A stretch of 64,000 bases of DNA from Clostridia bacterium (GTDB taxonomy: Bacteria > Bacillota > Clostridia > Oscillospirales > CAG-272): NCBI GenBank assembly GCA_017465885.1, contig JAFTVG010000002.1, forward strand, positions 1-64,000. The letters are read 5' to 3'. Of this stretch, positions 46,412-54,596 are shown one piece after another. The position numbers were made by a program, and so were the translations under genes. The notes beneath the pieces were generated by a model. That model saw nothing but the letters and a program-made list of their open reading frames with translations, made no database searches and was not told where the DNA came from. Position 1 is the first letter of the stretch; every line of letters starts with the position of its first letter.

Positions 46412-46546
46412 CGCCTCCCTCCGAGAGGGAGGGGGACCGCGTTAGCGGTGGAAGGAGCCTGCATGACTTTAGGTTTGCACTAACTTCATTGTAACGCGCT
46501 CTCCCTCAGTCGCCTACGGCGCCAGCTCCCTCCCGGAGGGAGTCTT
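46412..46546. mobile_element. MITE-like palindromic element
   Basis: Imperfect terminal inverted repeats of ~45 bp (CTCCCTCCGAGAGGGAG at the left end, CTCCCTCCCGGAGGGAG at the right) flank a ~40-bp core. Smaller hairpins such as ACCGC-GTTA-GCGGT lie within. No coding capacity. Repeats with CTCCCTC-rich arms are common in gut Clostridia genomes, from general knowledge. No target-site duplication is obvious. Confidence 0.6.
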
Positions 46547-46562
46547 TGGGTGCTCGCAACCT

Positions 46563-46606
46563 TAGGGGTATGGGCTTTGCCCGAAGTCGGCGTTGCTTGC
46601 AACGCT
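46563..46606. repeat. Small dispersed double-hairpin repeat, copy 2
   Basis: AGGGGTATGGGC, three bases, GCCCGAAG followed by the perfect hairpin GCGTTGC-TT-GCAACGC. Same layout as copy 1 at 85-133. Confidence 0.5.
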
Positions 46607-46670
46607 GTAATACAAAGGCAAAACTGGCGGTAAAACGGAACGATAAATAAGAATCTTACGGGGCTTCAAT

Positions 46671-47531
46671 ATGATAAAAATAATTGATACATATTCGCAA
46701 ATTGAAATCTTGTTTGATAACGGAAATTTCGACATAGAAAAATGGGAATTATATATTAACTCCATTTATGATAAATCTGCAAGTATTTTCAAGGATGACT
46801 TAAGGGATTGTTTGGATAACGGGAACTATGTCTATGAAAAAGATATATTGCCGATTCTCAATGCTGTGTATAAAAATCCTCAATTAGAAACCTTGTATTC
46901 CTCATTTTGCGATATTACAGACTGCTTGAATGAAAAAATTCTTGATCGCTTTGAGTGTGAGTTGAACGTTGACATAGTCTTGTATGTTGGTCTTTGTAAT
47001 GCCGCAGGGTGGGTAACCACTATAAATGGGAGAGATGTAGTATTGTTGGGGATAGAAAAAATTCTTGAACTAAATTGGTGCGATCTATCTTCAATGTATG
47101 GACTGGTTTATCACGAATTGGGGCATATATATCACAAACAATATGGTATGTTTCATCAATTGAGCGATAATAACGCTCGCAATTGCGTTTGGCAGTTGTT
47201 TACAGAGGGAATAGCAATGTGTTTCGAACAAGCCTTGGTTAATGACTCTAACTATTACCATCAAAATAAAGACGGTTGGTTGGAGTGGTGCAATAATCAT
47301 TATGAGCAAATATTAGCAGATTTTCATTCCGATTTGCCAACGATGACAAAATCAAATCAACACTATTTTGGGGATTGGGTAAGTTATCACGGAAAAGGAG
47401 ATGTTGGATATTACCTTGGAACAAGATTTGTTCAACAATTATGTGGTAAATACGCCATAGAACAATTAATTCGTATGGATATCGATGATATATACCAAGA
47501 ATATTTGGGCTTTATCGAGGTGCAATCGTGA
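46671..47531 (+). CDS. AT-rich HExxH-protein gene, putative zinc metalloprotease
   Basis: 286 residues, no signal peptide, probably cytoplasmic. The motif HELGHIYH lies near residue 148 and TEGIAMCFEQ about 35 residues later, giving an HExxH...E gluzincin-type set of ligands. The rest is helical with many Asn, Tyr and Ile. I cannot name the family. Base composition and codon use are far more AT-rich than every neighbour (AAT, TTA, ATA and GAT dominate). The gene lies right after a MITE-like element, which points to horizontal acquisition. The ribosome binding site is weak (ACGGGG). Confidence 0.72.
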   Translation: MIKIIDTYSQIEILFDNGNFDIEKWELYINSIYDKSASIFKDDLRDCLDNGNYVYEKDILPILNAVYKNPQLETLYSSFCDITDCLNEKILDRFECELNVDIVLYVGLCNAAGWVTTINGRDVVLLGIEKILELNWCDLSSMYGLVYHELGHIYHKQYGMFHQLSDNNARNCVWQLFTEGIAMCFEQALVNDSNYYHQNKDGWLEWCNNHYEQILADFHSDLPTMTKSNQHYFGDWVSYHGKGDVGYYLGTRFVQQLCGKYAIEQLIRMDIDDIYQEYLGFIEVQS

Positions 47532-47560
47532 CTGACAAACGACAATTCATCGAATAGTGA

Positions 47561-47599
47561 ACGCCGACAGACATTAAAAATCTGTCGGCGTTAATATTT
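47561..47599 (+). terminator. Hairpin after the AT-rich gene
   Basis: Stem ACGCCGACAGA / TCTGTCGGCGT with a short T/A-rich tail; a weak but plausible terminator. Confidence 0.6.
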
Positions 47600-47715
47600 G
47601 TCTACTGCGGAGCAAATCTGCGTCGTATGAACAATAATTTTATGAGAACGTGATTTCTCCGCTAAGAACATCACACATTTTGATCCAAGGCTTTTATATG
47701 TTTTTCAAAAGTAGT

Positions 47716-49695
47716 TTATCCTGCAATGGGATACTGCGCCATAATGGCAGAGGCGATGGCATTTGCCATACCTGCACACCACTCTGCGGTAATCGCCTTT
47801 TCGGCGTCTGCCTGATTGGTAAGGAAGCAGGTCTCCACCAGAATGGAGGGCATATCGGTGTGGGTCAGCACGGCGTATTCTGCGGTTGAGGGCGAAACGG
47901 TGGTGGCAGAGCATCCGCCCGTGCCGTTGATCGCTCCGCAAAGGGCGCGGCTGAGCGCCAGGCATTCCTCCACCCTTTCGTGCTCGGCGTAGTGGTAGAC
48001 TCTTGCTCCCTTTGCCGTGCCGTCGGTAAAGGAGTTGGCGTGGATGGATACGAAGAGGTCGGCGCCTGCGTCGTTTGCTTCTTCTGCCCGCTTTGAAACG
48101 GTCACGTGCTCTTTTCTGTAGCCATCGCGGGTCAGCAGGACGGTGTAGCCCGCTTTCTTTAAAATGGCAGACACGCGGGAGGTGATCTCCATATTCAGGT
48201 CTGCCTCGTAAAGTCCGCCCGACAGGGTGAAAAAGGGAGTGCCCGTACCGGTGCCCACGTCGGCAACGCCCTGGCTGTTGTCACAGCCGTGGCCGGCATC
48301 CAGCCATACAGTGGGCGCACCGTCCTTTAAGGACACGGTCACCTGCACCGTTTTTTCAAAGCCGCCCTCGGCGGTTTTTACGGTGATAATGGCGCTACCC
48401 TCAGCCACGCCCTTCAGCACGCCAAGGGGGGATACGGTGACCACTTGTTCATTGGAGGAGGCAAAGGTCAGTCCCTTGTTGGTGGCGTTTGCAGGGGTAA
48501 CTGCGGCGTTTAAGGTGAGGCGCTCGCCCTTTTGCAGGCTGACGGCGCTTTGCTCTAAGGTCAAGCCCGTTACGGCGATCTTGGGTGCTTCATCGGTAAG
48601 GGGACCCTCCCACACCGATTTGACGGCGACGATGAAGCCGTCCTTGTTGTTGCCCGAAAGCTCGTAGACCACGCCCTGAGGCAGGATCACGGTGGTGTTG
48701 CCCTCCGCGGAGGCGGCAACGTAGTAAACGCTCCAGGAATATCCGTTGCCGTCGGTAACCACCAGACGGTCGTTGGGCGTGTACTTTTTGATCTCTTCCA
48801 GATATTCCTCAAGACAGAGGTTCTTTTGATACATATAGGAGGCGTGAGCGATGCCCACGTAACGGAAGTGGTCGGCATCGGCATCCTTGCCCGTTACGCC
48901 GCTCTTGTCCTTGGTATACCGCTCGATGATGCCGAAGCGGTGGGCGTTTCTCTTTAACCACAGGCTTTCGCTCGCCACCGCGTCAAGCCCTACGGTGTAA
49001 GAACCCGTGCCGTCCCAGAACTTGACGTCCAGGGCAAGACCCGTGTGATGCTCGCTGAATCCGGGGGTGTCGGTTTTGAAATCGGGGTTGCTTTCGTTCT
49101 TTTCGATCAGATCCTTATAGTAAGCCTCGTCTCTGAAGGCAGAGCGCACCAACAGCGATTTGGTGGTCAGCGTTTCCTTTTGCAGGGTAAGGATCATCTT
49201 TTCAAACGCCGAAAGGGTCTCAGAGGTCACCTGGTGCATAAATTCGGAAACGGCAAGAACGCCCGTGCCCTGCGTCTTGATGATCTTCAGATCCTTGGTC
49301 AATAAGGAGGCGTAGCCGTTTTTCTCATCCACCAGCACCAGGCTTCCCTTGGAAAGATCCTCCGTCTTTTTGGTCACCGAGGTCACCCCGTTGGGCTTCA
49401 GGTCAAAATCCGGGTCTCTTGGATCCTCGGAGGGGGTAGGGGTCGGCGTGGGCGTGGGCTCGGGAGAGGGTAAAACGGGGGAGAGAGAGGGCGATGCTTC
49501 GGAGGGAAGGATGGGCGGTGCTGAGGGCGAGGGGGTCGAGGGCATCTGCACGCTCGGCTCTTTTGAGGAAAAGGGAGAGCTGAGCGAGGGTTCGCCGTTG
49601 CTTTCAAGAGGCGGCTTTTTGGCGCACGCAGCCAAAAGGGTGAGGCAGGTGATCAGAGCAAGAAGCAGGCTGATCGCTTTCAGGATTGTTTTCAT
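47716..49695 (-). CDS. Lipoprotein with VanY carboxypeptidase, Ig-like and amidase domains
   Basis: 659 residues. Lipobox LAAC (Cys24), Ser/Pro linker, then a VanY-type (peptidase M15B) domain with SEHHTGLALDV and the second zinc His in DADHFRYVG. Next is a short linker domain, an Ig-like BIG2 domain (~370-450, VTGLTLEQSAVSLQKGE), and a C-terminal N-acetylmuramoyl-L-alanine amidase (Amidase_3) with LDAGHG, the Glu at GLYEADLN, SIHANS and ETCFLTN. It should trim peptide stems and cut the glycan-peptide bond of peptidoglycan on the outer face. It is the third gene of an operon behind two cohesin lipoproteins. Confidence 0.9.
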   Translation of the reverse strand: MKTILKAISLLLALITCLTLLAACAKKPPLESNGEPSLSSPFSSKEPSVQMPSTPSPSAPPILPSEASPSLSPVLPSPEPTPTPTPTPSEDPRDPDFDLKPNGVTSVTKKTEDLSKGSLVLVDEKNGYASLLTKDLKIIKTQGTGVLAVSEFMHQVTSETLSAFEKMILTLQKETLTTKSLLVRSAFRDEAYYKDLIEKNESNPDFKTDTPGFSEHHTGLALDVKFWDGTGSYTVGLDAVASESLWLKRNAHRFGIIERYTKDKSGVTGKDADADHFRYVGIAHASYMYQKNLCLEEYLEEIKKYTPNDRLVVTDGNGYSWSVYYVAASAEGNTTVILPQGVVYELSGNNKDGFIVAVKSVWEGPLTDEAPKIAVTGLTLEQSAVSLQKGERLTLNAAVTPANATNKGLTFASSNEQVVTVSPLGVLKGVAEGSAIITVKTAEGGFEKTVQVTVSLKDGAPTVWLDAGHGCDNSQGVADVGTGTGTPFFTLSGGLYEADLNMEITSRVSAILKKAGYTVLLTRDGYRKEHVTVSKRAEEANDAGADLFVSIHANSFTDGTAKGARVYHYAEHERVEECLALSRALCGAINGTGGCSATTVSPSTAEYAVLTHTDMPSILVETCFLTNQADAEKAITAEWCAGMANAIASAIMAQYPIAG

Positions 49696-49769
49696 AGGTA
49701 TTACCGTGCTTTCCTTTGGAAAGCCGTCCTTTCTTCTGAGTGGGGCATCTTCCCTTTATCGGGCGAAGA

Positions 49770-50456
49770 TCAGCAATGGACGTTTAAGGTGGACCCCTTC
49801 AGGGTGCAGTCCACCGAGGGGGTCTTGCCGTCATCGGTGACGATATAGACCGAGTCGGAGGCATCGGCAAGGATCAGCTCCAAAGGATAGCTGCCGACGT
49901 TGACGCCCTCGTTGATACGGAAGGTGAGCAGATCGCAAACGCCGTTCAAGGTCAGCTTGTTTCCGCCCATCACGGTGCACATCACCCGTACCTTGCCCGT
50001 TACCGTGCTGTTGGTGACGGAAAAGCCTCCGGGGACGTTGTTTTTGCAGGAGAGGAAGGTGAGCACCTGGGGATCGTAGCAAACGGTGACGCTGTAGCCT
50101 GCGATGCCGTCGTTATTTTCGATCGTAAGGGGGAGGGAGATCTCTCTGCTGGCGGCACCTGCGGCATTTTCAAGGTAAAAGGTGAGCACGTCGGGCTCTT
50201 TGGAGGGCAGAGAGGGGGAAGAATCGTCAAGAGAGGGGGTGGGCGAGGGCTGGGAAAGCGAGGGGGAAGCGGAAGGGATAGAGGGGCGTGCTTCGCCGTT
50301 GCTTTCGACGGTGCTTTCTTTTCCGTCCAAGGAGACGGGACTGCTTGCCGAAGGGGCGTCAGATCCCTCAGGGGCAGGCTTTACACAGCCTGCAAGCAGG
50401 GCAAGCAGGCAAAAGAGTGCGAGAAAAAATGCGGTGGACTTGATATAACGGTTCAT
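49770..50456 (-). CDS. Lipid-anchored single-cohesin protein B
   Basis: 228 residues. Lipobox LAGC (Cys24), ~60-residue Ser/Pro/Glu linker, then one ~140-residue cohesin-type domain: SLPLTIENNDGIAGYSVTV, YDPQVLTF, GKVRVMCTVMGG, CDLLTFRI and a closing ASDSVYIV segment. Cohesins bind dockerins on secreted enzymes in cellulosomes. Here only a single module is attached to the membrane by lipid. It is the second gene of the operon and is paralogous to the upstream one (the domains share GGNxL-x3-GVCDLLTF). No dockerin is visible in the window. Confidence 0.8.
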   Translation of the reverse strand: MNRYIKSTAFFLALFCLLALLAGCVKPAPEGSDAPSASSPVSLDGKESTVESNGEARPSIPSASPSLSQPSPTPSLDDSSPSLPSKEPDVLTFYLENAAGAASREISLPLTIENNDGIAGYSVTVCYDPQVLTFLSCKNNVPGGFSVTNSTVTGKVRVMCTVMGGNKLTLNGVCDLLTFRINEGVNVGSYPLELILADASDSVYIVTDDGKTPSVDCTLKGSTLNVHC

Positions 50457-50498
50457 AGCGGTTCCTTTCGCTCAAAGAGCCTTGTTTTTTCTGTTTGG

Positions 50499-51029
50499 TT
50501 ATTTTACGGTGACACTGCCCTGTTCCAAGATGCACTCAACAGAGGGCATTTTCCCGTTTTCGGTTTTGTAAATGGCGTCAGCGGAGTCGGCAAGGATCAG
50601 TTCAAGGGTGCTGGTTCCCGCGGGGGCATCTTCCTTCACCGTGAAGGTGAGCAGGTCGCAGACACCCTCGTGGGCAAGGGCGTTTCCGCCCATCACGGTG
50701 CACATCACCCGCACCTTGCCCGGTACCGTGCTGTTGGTGACGGCAAAGCCGCCGGACACCTTGTTGTCACAGCTCTTGAAGGTCAGCACTGCAGGATCGT
50801 AGCAGACGGTGACGCTGTAGCCCGCAATAGAGGGGTTGCTCCGAATGGTCAGGGGGATCTCCACGTCCTCTCCCGCCGTTCCTTCGGCAGATCCGAGAGC
50901 AAAGGTGAAGTCTCCGCCCTCGGGAGAAGGCCCGTCGGTGGAGGATTTCTTTTTGGCACAGCCGGCACAGCAAACCAGTGCAAGAGCAATGAGCAGGCTC
51001 AGTGCGGTCTTAAAAATGACAGATTTCAT
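50499..51029 (-). CDS. Lipid-anchored single-cohesin protein A
   Basis: 176 residues. Lipobox CAGC (Cys24), very short linker and one cohesin-type domain (EIPLTIRSNPSIAGYSVTV, YDPAVLTF, GKVRVMCTVMGG, CDLLTFTV, DSADAIYK). First gene of the operon, with a perfect promoter at 51104-51132; its stop is 42 nt before protein B. The shorter linker would hold the domain closer to the membrane than in protein B. Confidence 0.8.
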   Translation of the reverse strand: MKSVIFKTALSLLIALALVCCAGCAKKKSSTDGPSPEGGDFTFALGSAEGTAGEDVEIPLTIRSNPSIAGYSVTVCYDPAVLTFKSCDNKVSGGFAVTNSTVPGKVRVMCTVMGGNALAHEGVCDLLTFTVKEDAPAGTSTLELILADSADAIYKTENGKMPSVECILEQGSVTVK

Positions 51030-51103
51030 GGGAAGCTCCTTGTTCTAAGCGTTGAAGCTTGGGGATTTGGTCTTTTTGTGGGTAGAAAGACCCTTATACC
51101 GTC

Positions 51104-51132
51104 ATTATAGACCATCTCGGGGCGGATGTCAA
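51104..51132 (-). promoter_or_regulatory. Sigma-A promoter of the cohesin / amidase operon
   Basis: Minus strand TTGACA (51132-51127), 17-nt spacer, TATAAT (51109-51104). Confidence 0.88.
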
Positions 51133-51199
51133 GTAAAAAAACGGGTAGAAGGCGAAAATGGATGATCTTTTGAACGGAAAATAAACTTTTTTCTTGCGG

Positions 51200-51228
51200 T
51201 TGACAAAAAAGGAGGAGTGTAGTAGAAT
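51200..51228 (+). promoter_or_regulatory. Sigma-A promoter of the LRR lipoprotein gene
   Basis: TTGACA at 51200-51205, 17-nt spacer, TAGAAT at 51223-51228; divergent from the cohesin operon promoter, 67 nt away. Confidence 0.85.
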
Positions 51229-51269
51229 AGAAAGAAGTGAATGAATGCAATGAGAAAAGAGATCAGATT

Positions 51270-52988
51270 ATGGGAAAAATAATTGCGGCGCTCTGCCTTT
51301 TGACAGCGCTTTTGACTCTTGTTGCCTGCACCAAGACAGGCACGACCACTCCGACCCCGATCCCCTCTCCTACTCCGGAGTCTTCCTCTGAGGAAAGCAA
51401 CAGCTCCCCTTCGCGGGAGCCCGTGACGGTAGAGGAGATCCTGACCCCAAAGGAAGAGATCACCCTTTTAAATGAAAAGCAGATTGCCTTCACTTATACC
51501 ATTCTGCCCGAAAACGCCGACGATCCCTCCGTTTCGGTCAGCGTGGAGGACGAGACGATCGCCCGCTATGAGCAGGGCGTTCTTTACGCACTGAGCGCCG
51601 GACAGACCAAGATCATCCTTGCGTCAAACGACGGCGGATGCACCAAGCAGGTCAGCCTGACCGTGTTGCCGTATACCTCGGTAAAGGAGCTGCAGGCGGA
51701 AGAGCCCTCCGCGCAGATTGATCTGGGGGACAGCACCTATGTGAAGATCACAGTCCTTCCTCTGGAGGCTACCGACAAAACGCTGACCTTCTCCTCCTCC
51801 GATCCGCAGGTTTTCACCGTGAACAAGGAGGGCAAGATCAAAACGGTCGGTCTGGGCACGGGCGTGCTGAGCGTGGGCTGTGCTGATGGGGTAGAGCTGA
51901 CTATAGAGGTGAGTGTGGTGCCTCACGAGAACCACCGTATGGGTCCGTGGGAGGTCGCCTTTGAGCCCACCTGCGCCGAGGTGGGTATGCGCATCCGCTA
52001 CTGCGAGATCTGCGGAAGCGAAAAATACGATTATGAAGCAATTGAGAAGACCGAGCACGCCTATGGCGAGGTAGAGGTGCTCGTTCCTGCCACGAGAGAA
52101 AAGAACGGAAGCGGCAAGCAGACCTGCGGCGGATGCGGCGACGTGAAGGAGCTGGTCCTGCGGGATACCGAGGGGATGCGCGCAGAGGGCAAGCTTGGTC
52201 CCGATATCGAGTTCGCCCTTTACGAGGACGGCATTCTTTACGTGAGAGGCAGCGGACAGTTCTACAGCTGGTCCACCCAGCGCCCCAACCCCTTGAAGGG
52301 GTTGACGGGCATTCAAAAGGCGGTGATCGGCGAGGGCATTCTGCTCATTTCCGACTACAGCTTTGAGGGATGCACCGAGCTGACCTCTCTGCAGCTGCCC
52401 GACAGCCTGCAGATGATCGGCACCAGAGCCTTTTACGGATGCAAGTCCCTGACCTTGACAGAGGAAAGACTGCCCCGCGATCTGCAGTTTGTGGGCGGTG
52501 CGGCATTTGCGGGATGCAAGAGCATCCGTGCGCTCATCCTCGGCGATGCCTTTGTCGGCTGCGGACAGTCTGCTTTTGAAGGATGCACCGGACTGACGGA
52601 TCTGACCCTGTCCAAAAAGATCGAGTCGTTGGGCTCCCGTGCCTTTGCGGGATGCACCGCACTTGAAAAGGTGACCTTTTTAGAGGGTAGTGCTCTTACC
52701 GAGCTGCCCAGCGACCTGTTCCTTGGCTGCACGTCCTTGAAGGAGATCGTCCTGCCCGACACCATTCACACGGTGGGCAAGGAGGCGTTTTCGGGCTGTA
52801 CTGCTTTGGAGCGGGTGGTCTTTGGGAAAGCATTGGTCTTCGTGAATACCGATGCCTTTGCAGGATGCACTGCACTGAAGCAAGCAGTCTATCCCGAAAG
52901 CAAGGACTATTTTGATACCCACGTGGCAATCGAAGAGGGCAACGGGGCGCTTGAAGGCTGCCTCGTCTTCGGCTTGGACGGTCAATAA
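51270..52988 (+). CDS. Surface lipoprotein with Ig-like domains and BspA-type leucine-rich repeats
   Basis: 572 residues. Lipobox LVAC (Cys20), Pro/Ser/Glu linker, two Ig-like BIG2 domains (~60-220), a Cys-containing region (CEICG...CGGCG, ~255-300), then at least six BspA/LRR_5 repeats with the spacing AFxGCxxLxxLxLP. In this family the repeats mediate binding to host or bacterial surfaces. Start at ATG 51270 after a GAGA-type site; an earlier in-frame ATG 33 nt upstream would add a hydrophilic N-tail before the signal peptide. Monocistronic. Confidence 0.85.
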   Translation: MGKIIAALCLLTALLTLVACTKTGTTTPTPIPSPTPESSSEESNSSPSREPVTVEEILTPKEEITLLNEKQIAFTYTILPENADDPSVSVSVEDETIARYEQGVLYALSAGQTKIILASNDGGCTKQVSLTVLPYTSVKELQAEEPSAQIDLGDSTYVKITVLPLEATDKTLTFSSSDPQVFTVNKEGKIKTVGLGTGVLSVGCADGVELTIEVSVVPHENHRMGPWEVAFEPTCAEVGMRIRYCEICGSEKYDYEAIEKTEHAYGEVEVLVPATREKNGSGKQTCGGCGDVKELVLRDTEGMRAEGKLGPDIEFALYEDGILYVRGSGQFYSWSTQRPNPLKGLTGIQKAVIGEGILLISDYSFEGCTELTSLQLPDSLQMIGTRAFYGCKSLTLTEERLPRDLQFVGGAAFAGCKSIRALILGDAFVGCGQSAFEGCTGLTDLTLSKKIESLGSRAFAGCTALEKVTFLEGSALTELPSDLFLGCTSLKEIVLPDTIHTVGKEAFSGCTALERVVFGKALVFVNTDAFAGCTALKQAVYPESKDYFDTHVAIEEGNGALEGCLVFGLDGQ

Positions 52989-53000
52989 CTATCTGAAAAT

Positions 53001-53037
53001 GGCGGTGAACGCTTTGCGTTCACCGCCCTCTTTTTTT
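53001..53037 (+). terminator. Terminator of the LRR lipoprotein gene
   Basis: Stem GGCGGTGAACG / CGTTCACCGCC, then CTCTTTTTTT. Confidence 0.88.
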
Positions 53038-53107
53038 GCATATACTGTAGGGGGAGAGATTTTACAGTCAGTGATCTCCCGAAAAAAGAAAGGGAAGAGA
53101 AAAGACC

Positions 53108-53338
53108 ATGAAAGCAAACGACAAAGGCTGCGTAATCGCAATGTCGTCCATGACCTATGCTTTAAGAGCAGAGGGGCTTTTAAAAAGCCGCGGTATGAGG
53201 GTGCGGATCATCAAGCTTCCCCAGGGACGCACCAAGAAGGGATGCACCTACGGGCTGGAGATGTCTTGCGTTTTGACCGGGCAGGCGCTTTTATACCTGA
53301 ACGAAGCGGGCATCGGGTACGGAGAGCTGCTGAGATAG
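53108..53338 (+). CDS. DUF3343-family protein
   Basis: 76 residues with Cys at 8, 46 and 54 (KKGCTYGLEMSC). The DUF3343 family is small, often linked to sulfur or selenium trafficking genes, and its Cys near the C-terminal third is thought to carry S or Se. It immediately precedes a cysteine desulfurase-like gene, which fits. A ribosome binding site GGGAAG lies upstream. The function is inferred from the neighbour. Confidence 0.8.
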   Translation: MKANDKGCVIAMSSMTYALRAEGLLKSRGMRVRIIKLPQGRTKKGCTYGLEMSCVLTGQALLYLNEAGIGYGELLR

Positions 53339-53397
53339 ACGGTCGGCGGGATCACAGCATTGAAGAAAGGATGCTTTTTGAAAAAGCAGTTGAGCGT

Positions 53398-54543
53398 ATG
53401 ATCTATTTTGACAACGGAGCCACCTCTCTGCCCAAGCCCCCTGCCGTCCTTCAGGCGGCTGTGAGGGCGGCGGCGCTTGGGAACCCCGGAAGAGGCGGTC
53501 ACCGCCTTGCCCTTGAGGGGGCGCGGCTTCTTTATAAGACCCGTGAAGAGCTTGCCCTTCATTTCAAAGCCCCTGCACCCGAAAACGTCTGCTTTTTTTC
53601 GGGTGCCACCGAAGCCCTTTGCAGGGTCATCAAAAGCCTTGTACCTGCAGGCGGAAGGATCCTTCTTTCGGATATGGAGCACAATGCCGTAAGACGGCCT
53701 GCTCTGGCGCTGAAAAAAAGAGGGGTGCGGGTGGAGTATTTTCACGGTTACGGAAAGAAGGAGGCGATCCTTTCCTCCTTTGAACGAGCCCTTGCCGGCA
53801 AGCCCGACCTTGCCGTGTTCATTCACACGTCCAACATCTGTCCCCAGAGCCTGCCCGTTTTTGAGCTGTGCGCCCTTTGCAAAAAAAGGGGTGTGCTTTC
53901 GCTTTTGGACTGCGCTCAGGCGGGCGGACATCTGCCCCTGCCGCTTGCCGATCTGCAGGCGGACGGACTGGTCTTGCCGGGCCACAAGGGCTTGCTCGGC
54001 TTGCAGGGAGGGGGCGTGCTTCTTTGCTCCGACCTGCTAAAAGAGGCTCTTGAAAAAGCCGATACCTTAGTGGAAGGGGGGAGCGGGAGCGCTTCCTTGG
54101 AGGAGGGAATGCCTGCCCTTCTGCCTGAGCGGATGGAGGCGGGGACCCTTGCCCTGCCCGCCATCGCCTCTCTTGGTGCGGGCGTGCGCTTCGTGGCAGA
54201 ACGGGGTTACGGAGCAATCGGCGACCGTCTGTCCCGTCTTTGTCTGCAGTGTATGGAGGGGCTGTCGGTCATTCGCGGGGTGAAGCTTTGTGCGCCCCAT
54301 GCACAGGGCGCGGGACCGATTTTGTTTGAAACCGACTTTTCGGACAATGCGTCGATGGCAGAGGCGCTTTCTCTTGCAGGCGTGTGCGTCAGAGAAGGGC
54401 TTCATTGCGCCCCGCTTGCCCACGAAACGGTGGGAAGCGCTCGCCACGGGGGCATCAGGGTCAGCTTTTCGCTGTTCAACACACCGGCGCAGGTGGATGC
54501 CTTTTTGAAGCTCTTGCAAAGAGAGACCGCAGCTCTTTACTGA
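53398..54543 (+). CDS. Cysteine desulfurase-family PLP enzyme
   Basis: 381 residues. Class V aminotransferase fold. PLP Lys197 in GHKGLLG, N-terminal IYFDNGATSLPKP and active-site Cys337 in REGLHCAP, followed by GGIRVSFSLFNT. The pattern matches the desulfurase subgroup (TIGR01977-like) seen beside DUF3343 genes. It would take S or Se from cysteine or selenocysteine. Start at ATG 53398; an in-frame ATG at 53371 is possible but its AAAGG lies directly before it. Confidence 0.88.
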   Translation: MIYFDNGATSLPKPPAVLQAAVRAAALGNPGRGGHRLALEGARLLYKTREELALHFKAPAPENVCFFSGATEALCRVIKSLVPAGGRILLSDMEHNAVRRPALALKKRGVRVEYFHGYGKKEAILSSFERALAGKPDLAVFIHTSNICPQSLPVFELCALCKKRGVLSLLDCAQAGGHLPLPLADLQADGLVLPGHKGLLGLQGGGVLLCSDLLKEALEKADTLVEGGSGSASLEEGMPALLPERMEAGTLALPAIASLGAGVRFVAERGYGAIGDRLSRLCLQCMEGLSVIRGVKLCAPHAQGAGPILFETDFSDNASMAEALSLAGVCVREGLHCAPLAHETVGSARHGGIRVSFSLFNTPAQVDAFLKLLQRETAALY

Positions 54544-54550
54544 GAGAATA

Positions 54551-54596
54551 ACGAAAAACACGGCGTGCCCTCGGGCACGCCGTGCTTGTGCTTTTA
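54551..54596. terminator. Bidirectional terminator between the desulfurase and papain-fold genes
   Basis: Stem CACGGCGTGCCC / GGGCACGCCGTG. The minus strand carries the better T run (GTGTTTTTCG). Confidence 0.8.

Larger units (their letters stand above)
46216..46670. other. 455-bp intergenic region with hairpin and repeats
   Basis: From left: ~135 bp without features, a 13-bp perfect inverted repeat (46355-46388), a MITE-like palindromic element (46412-46546) and the second copy of the small double-hairpin repeat (46563-46606). The left part holds no supported gene. Confidence 0.7.

Noticed and set aside
53046..53090. Inverted repeat GGGAGA...TCTCCC before the DUF3343 gene
   Set aside because: Arms are only 6 bp with a long loop and no T run; too weak to call an operator or terminator.
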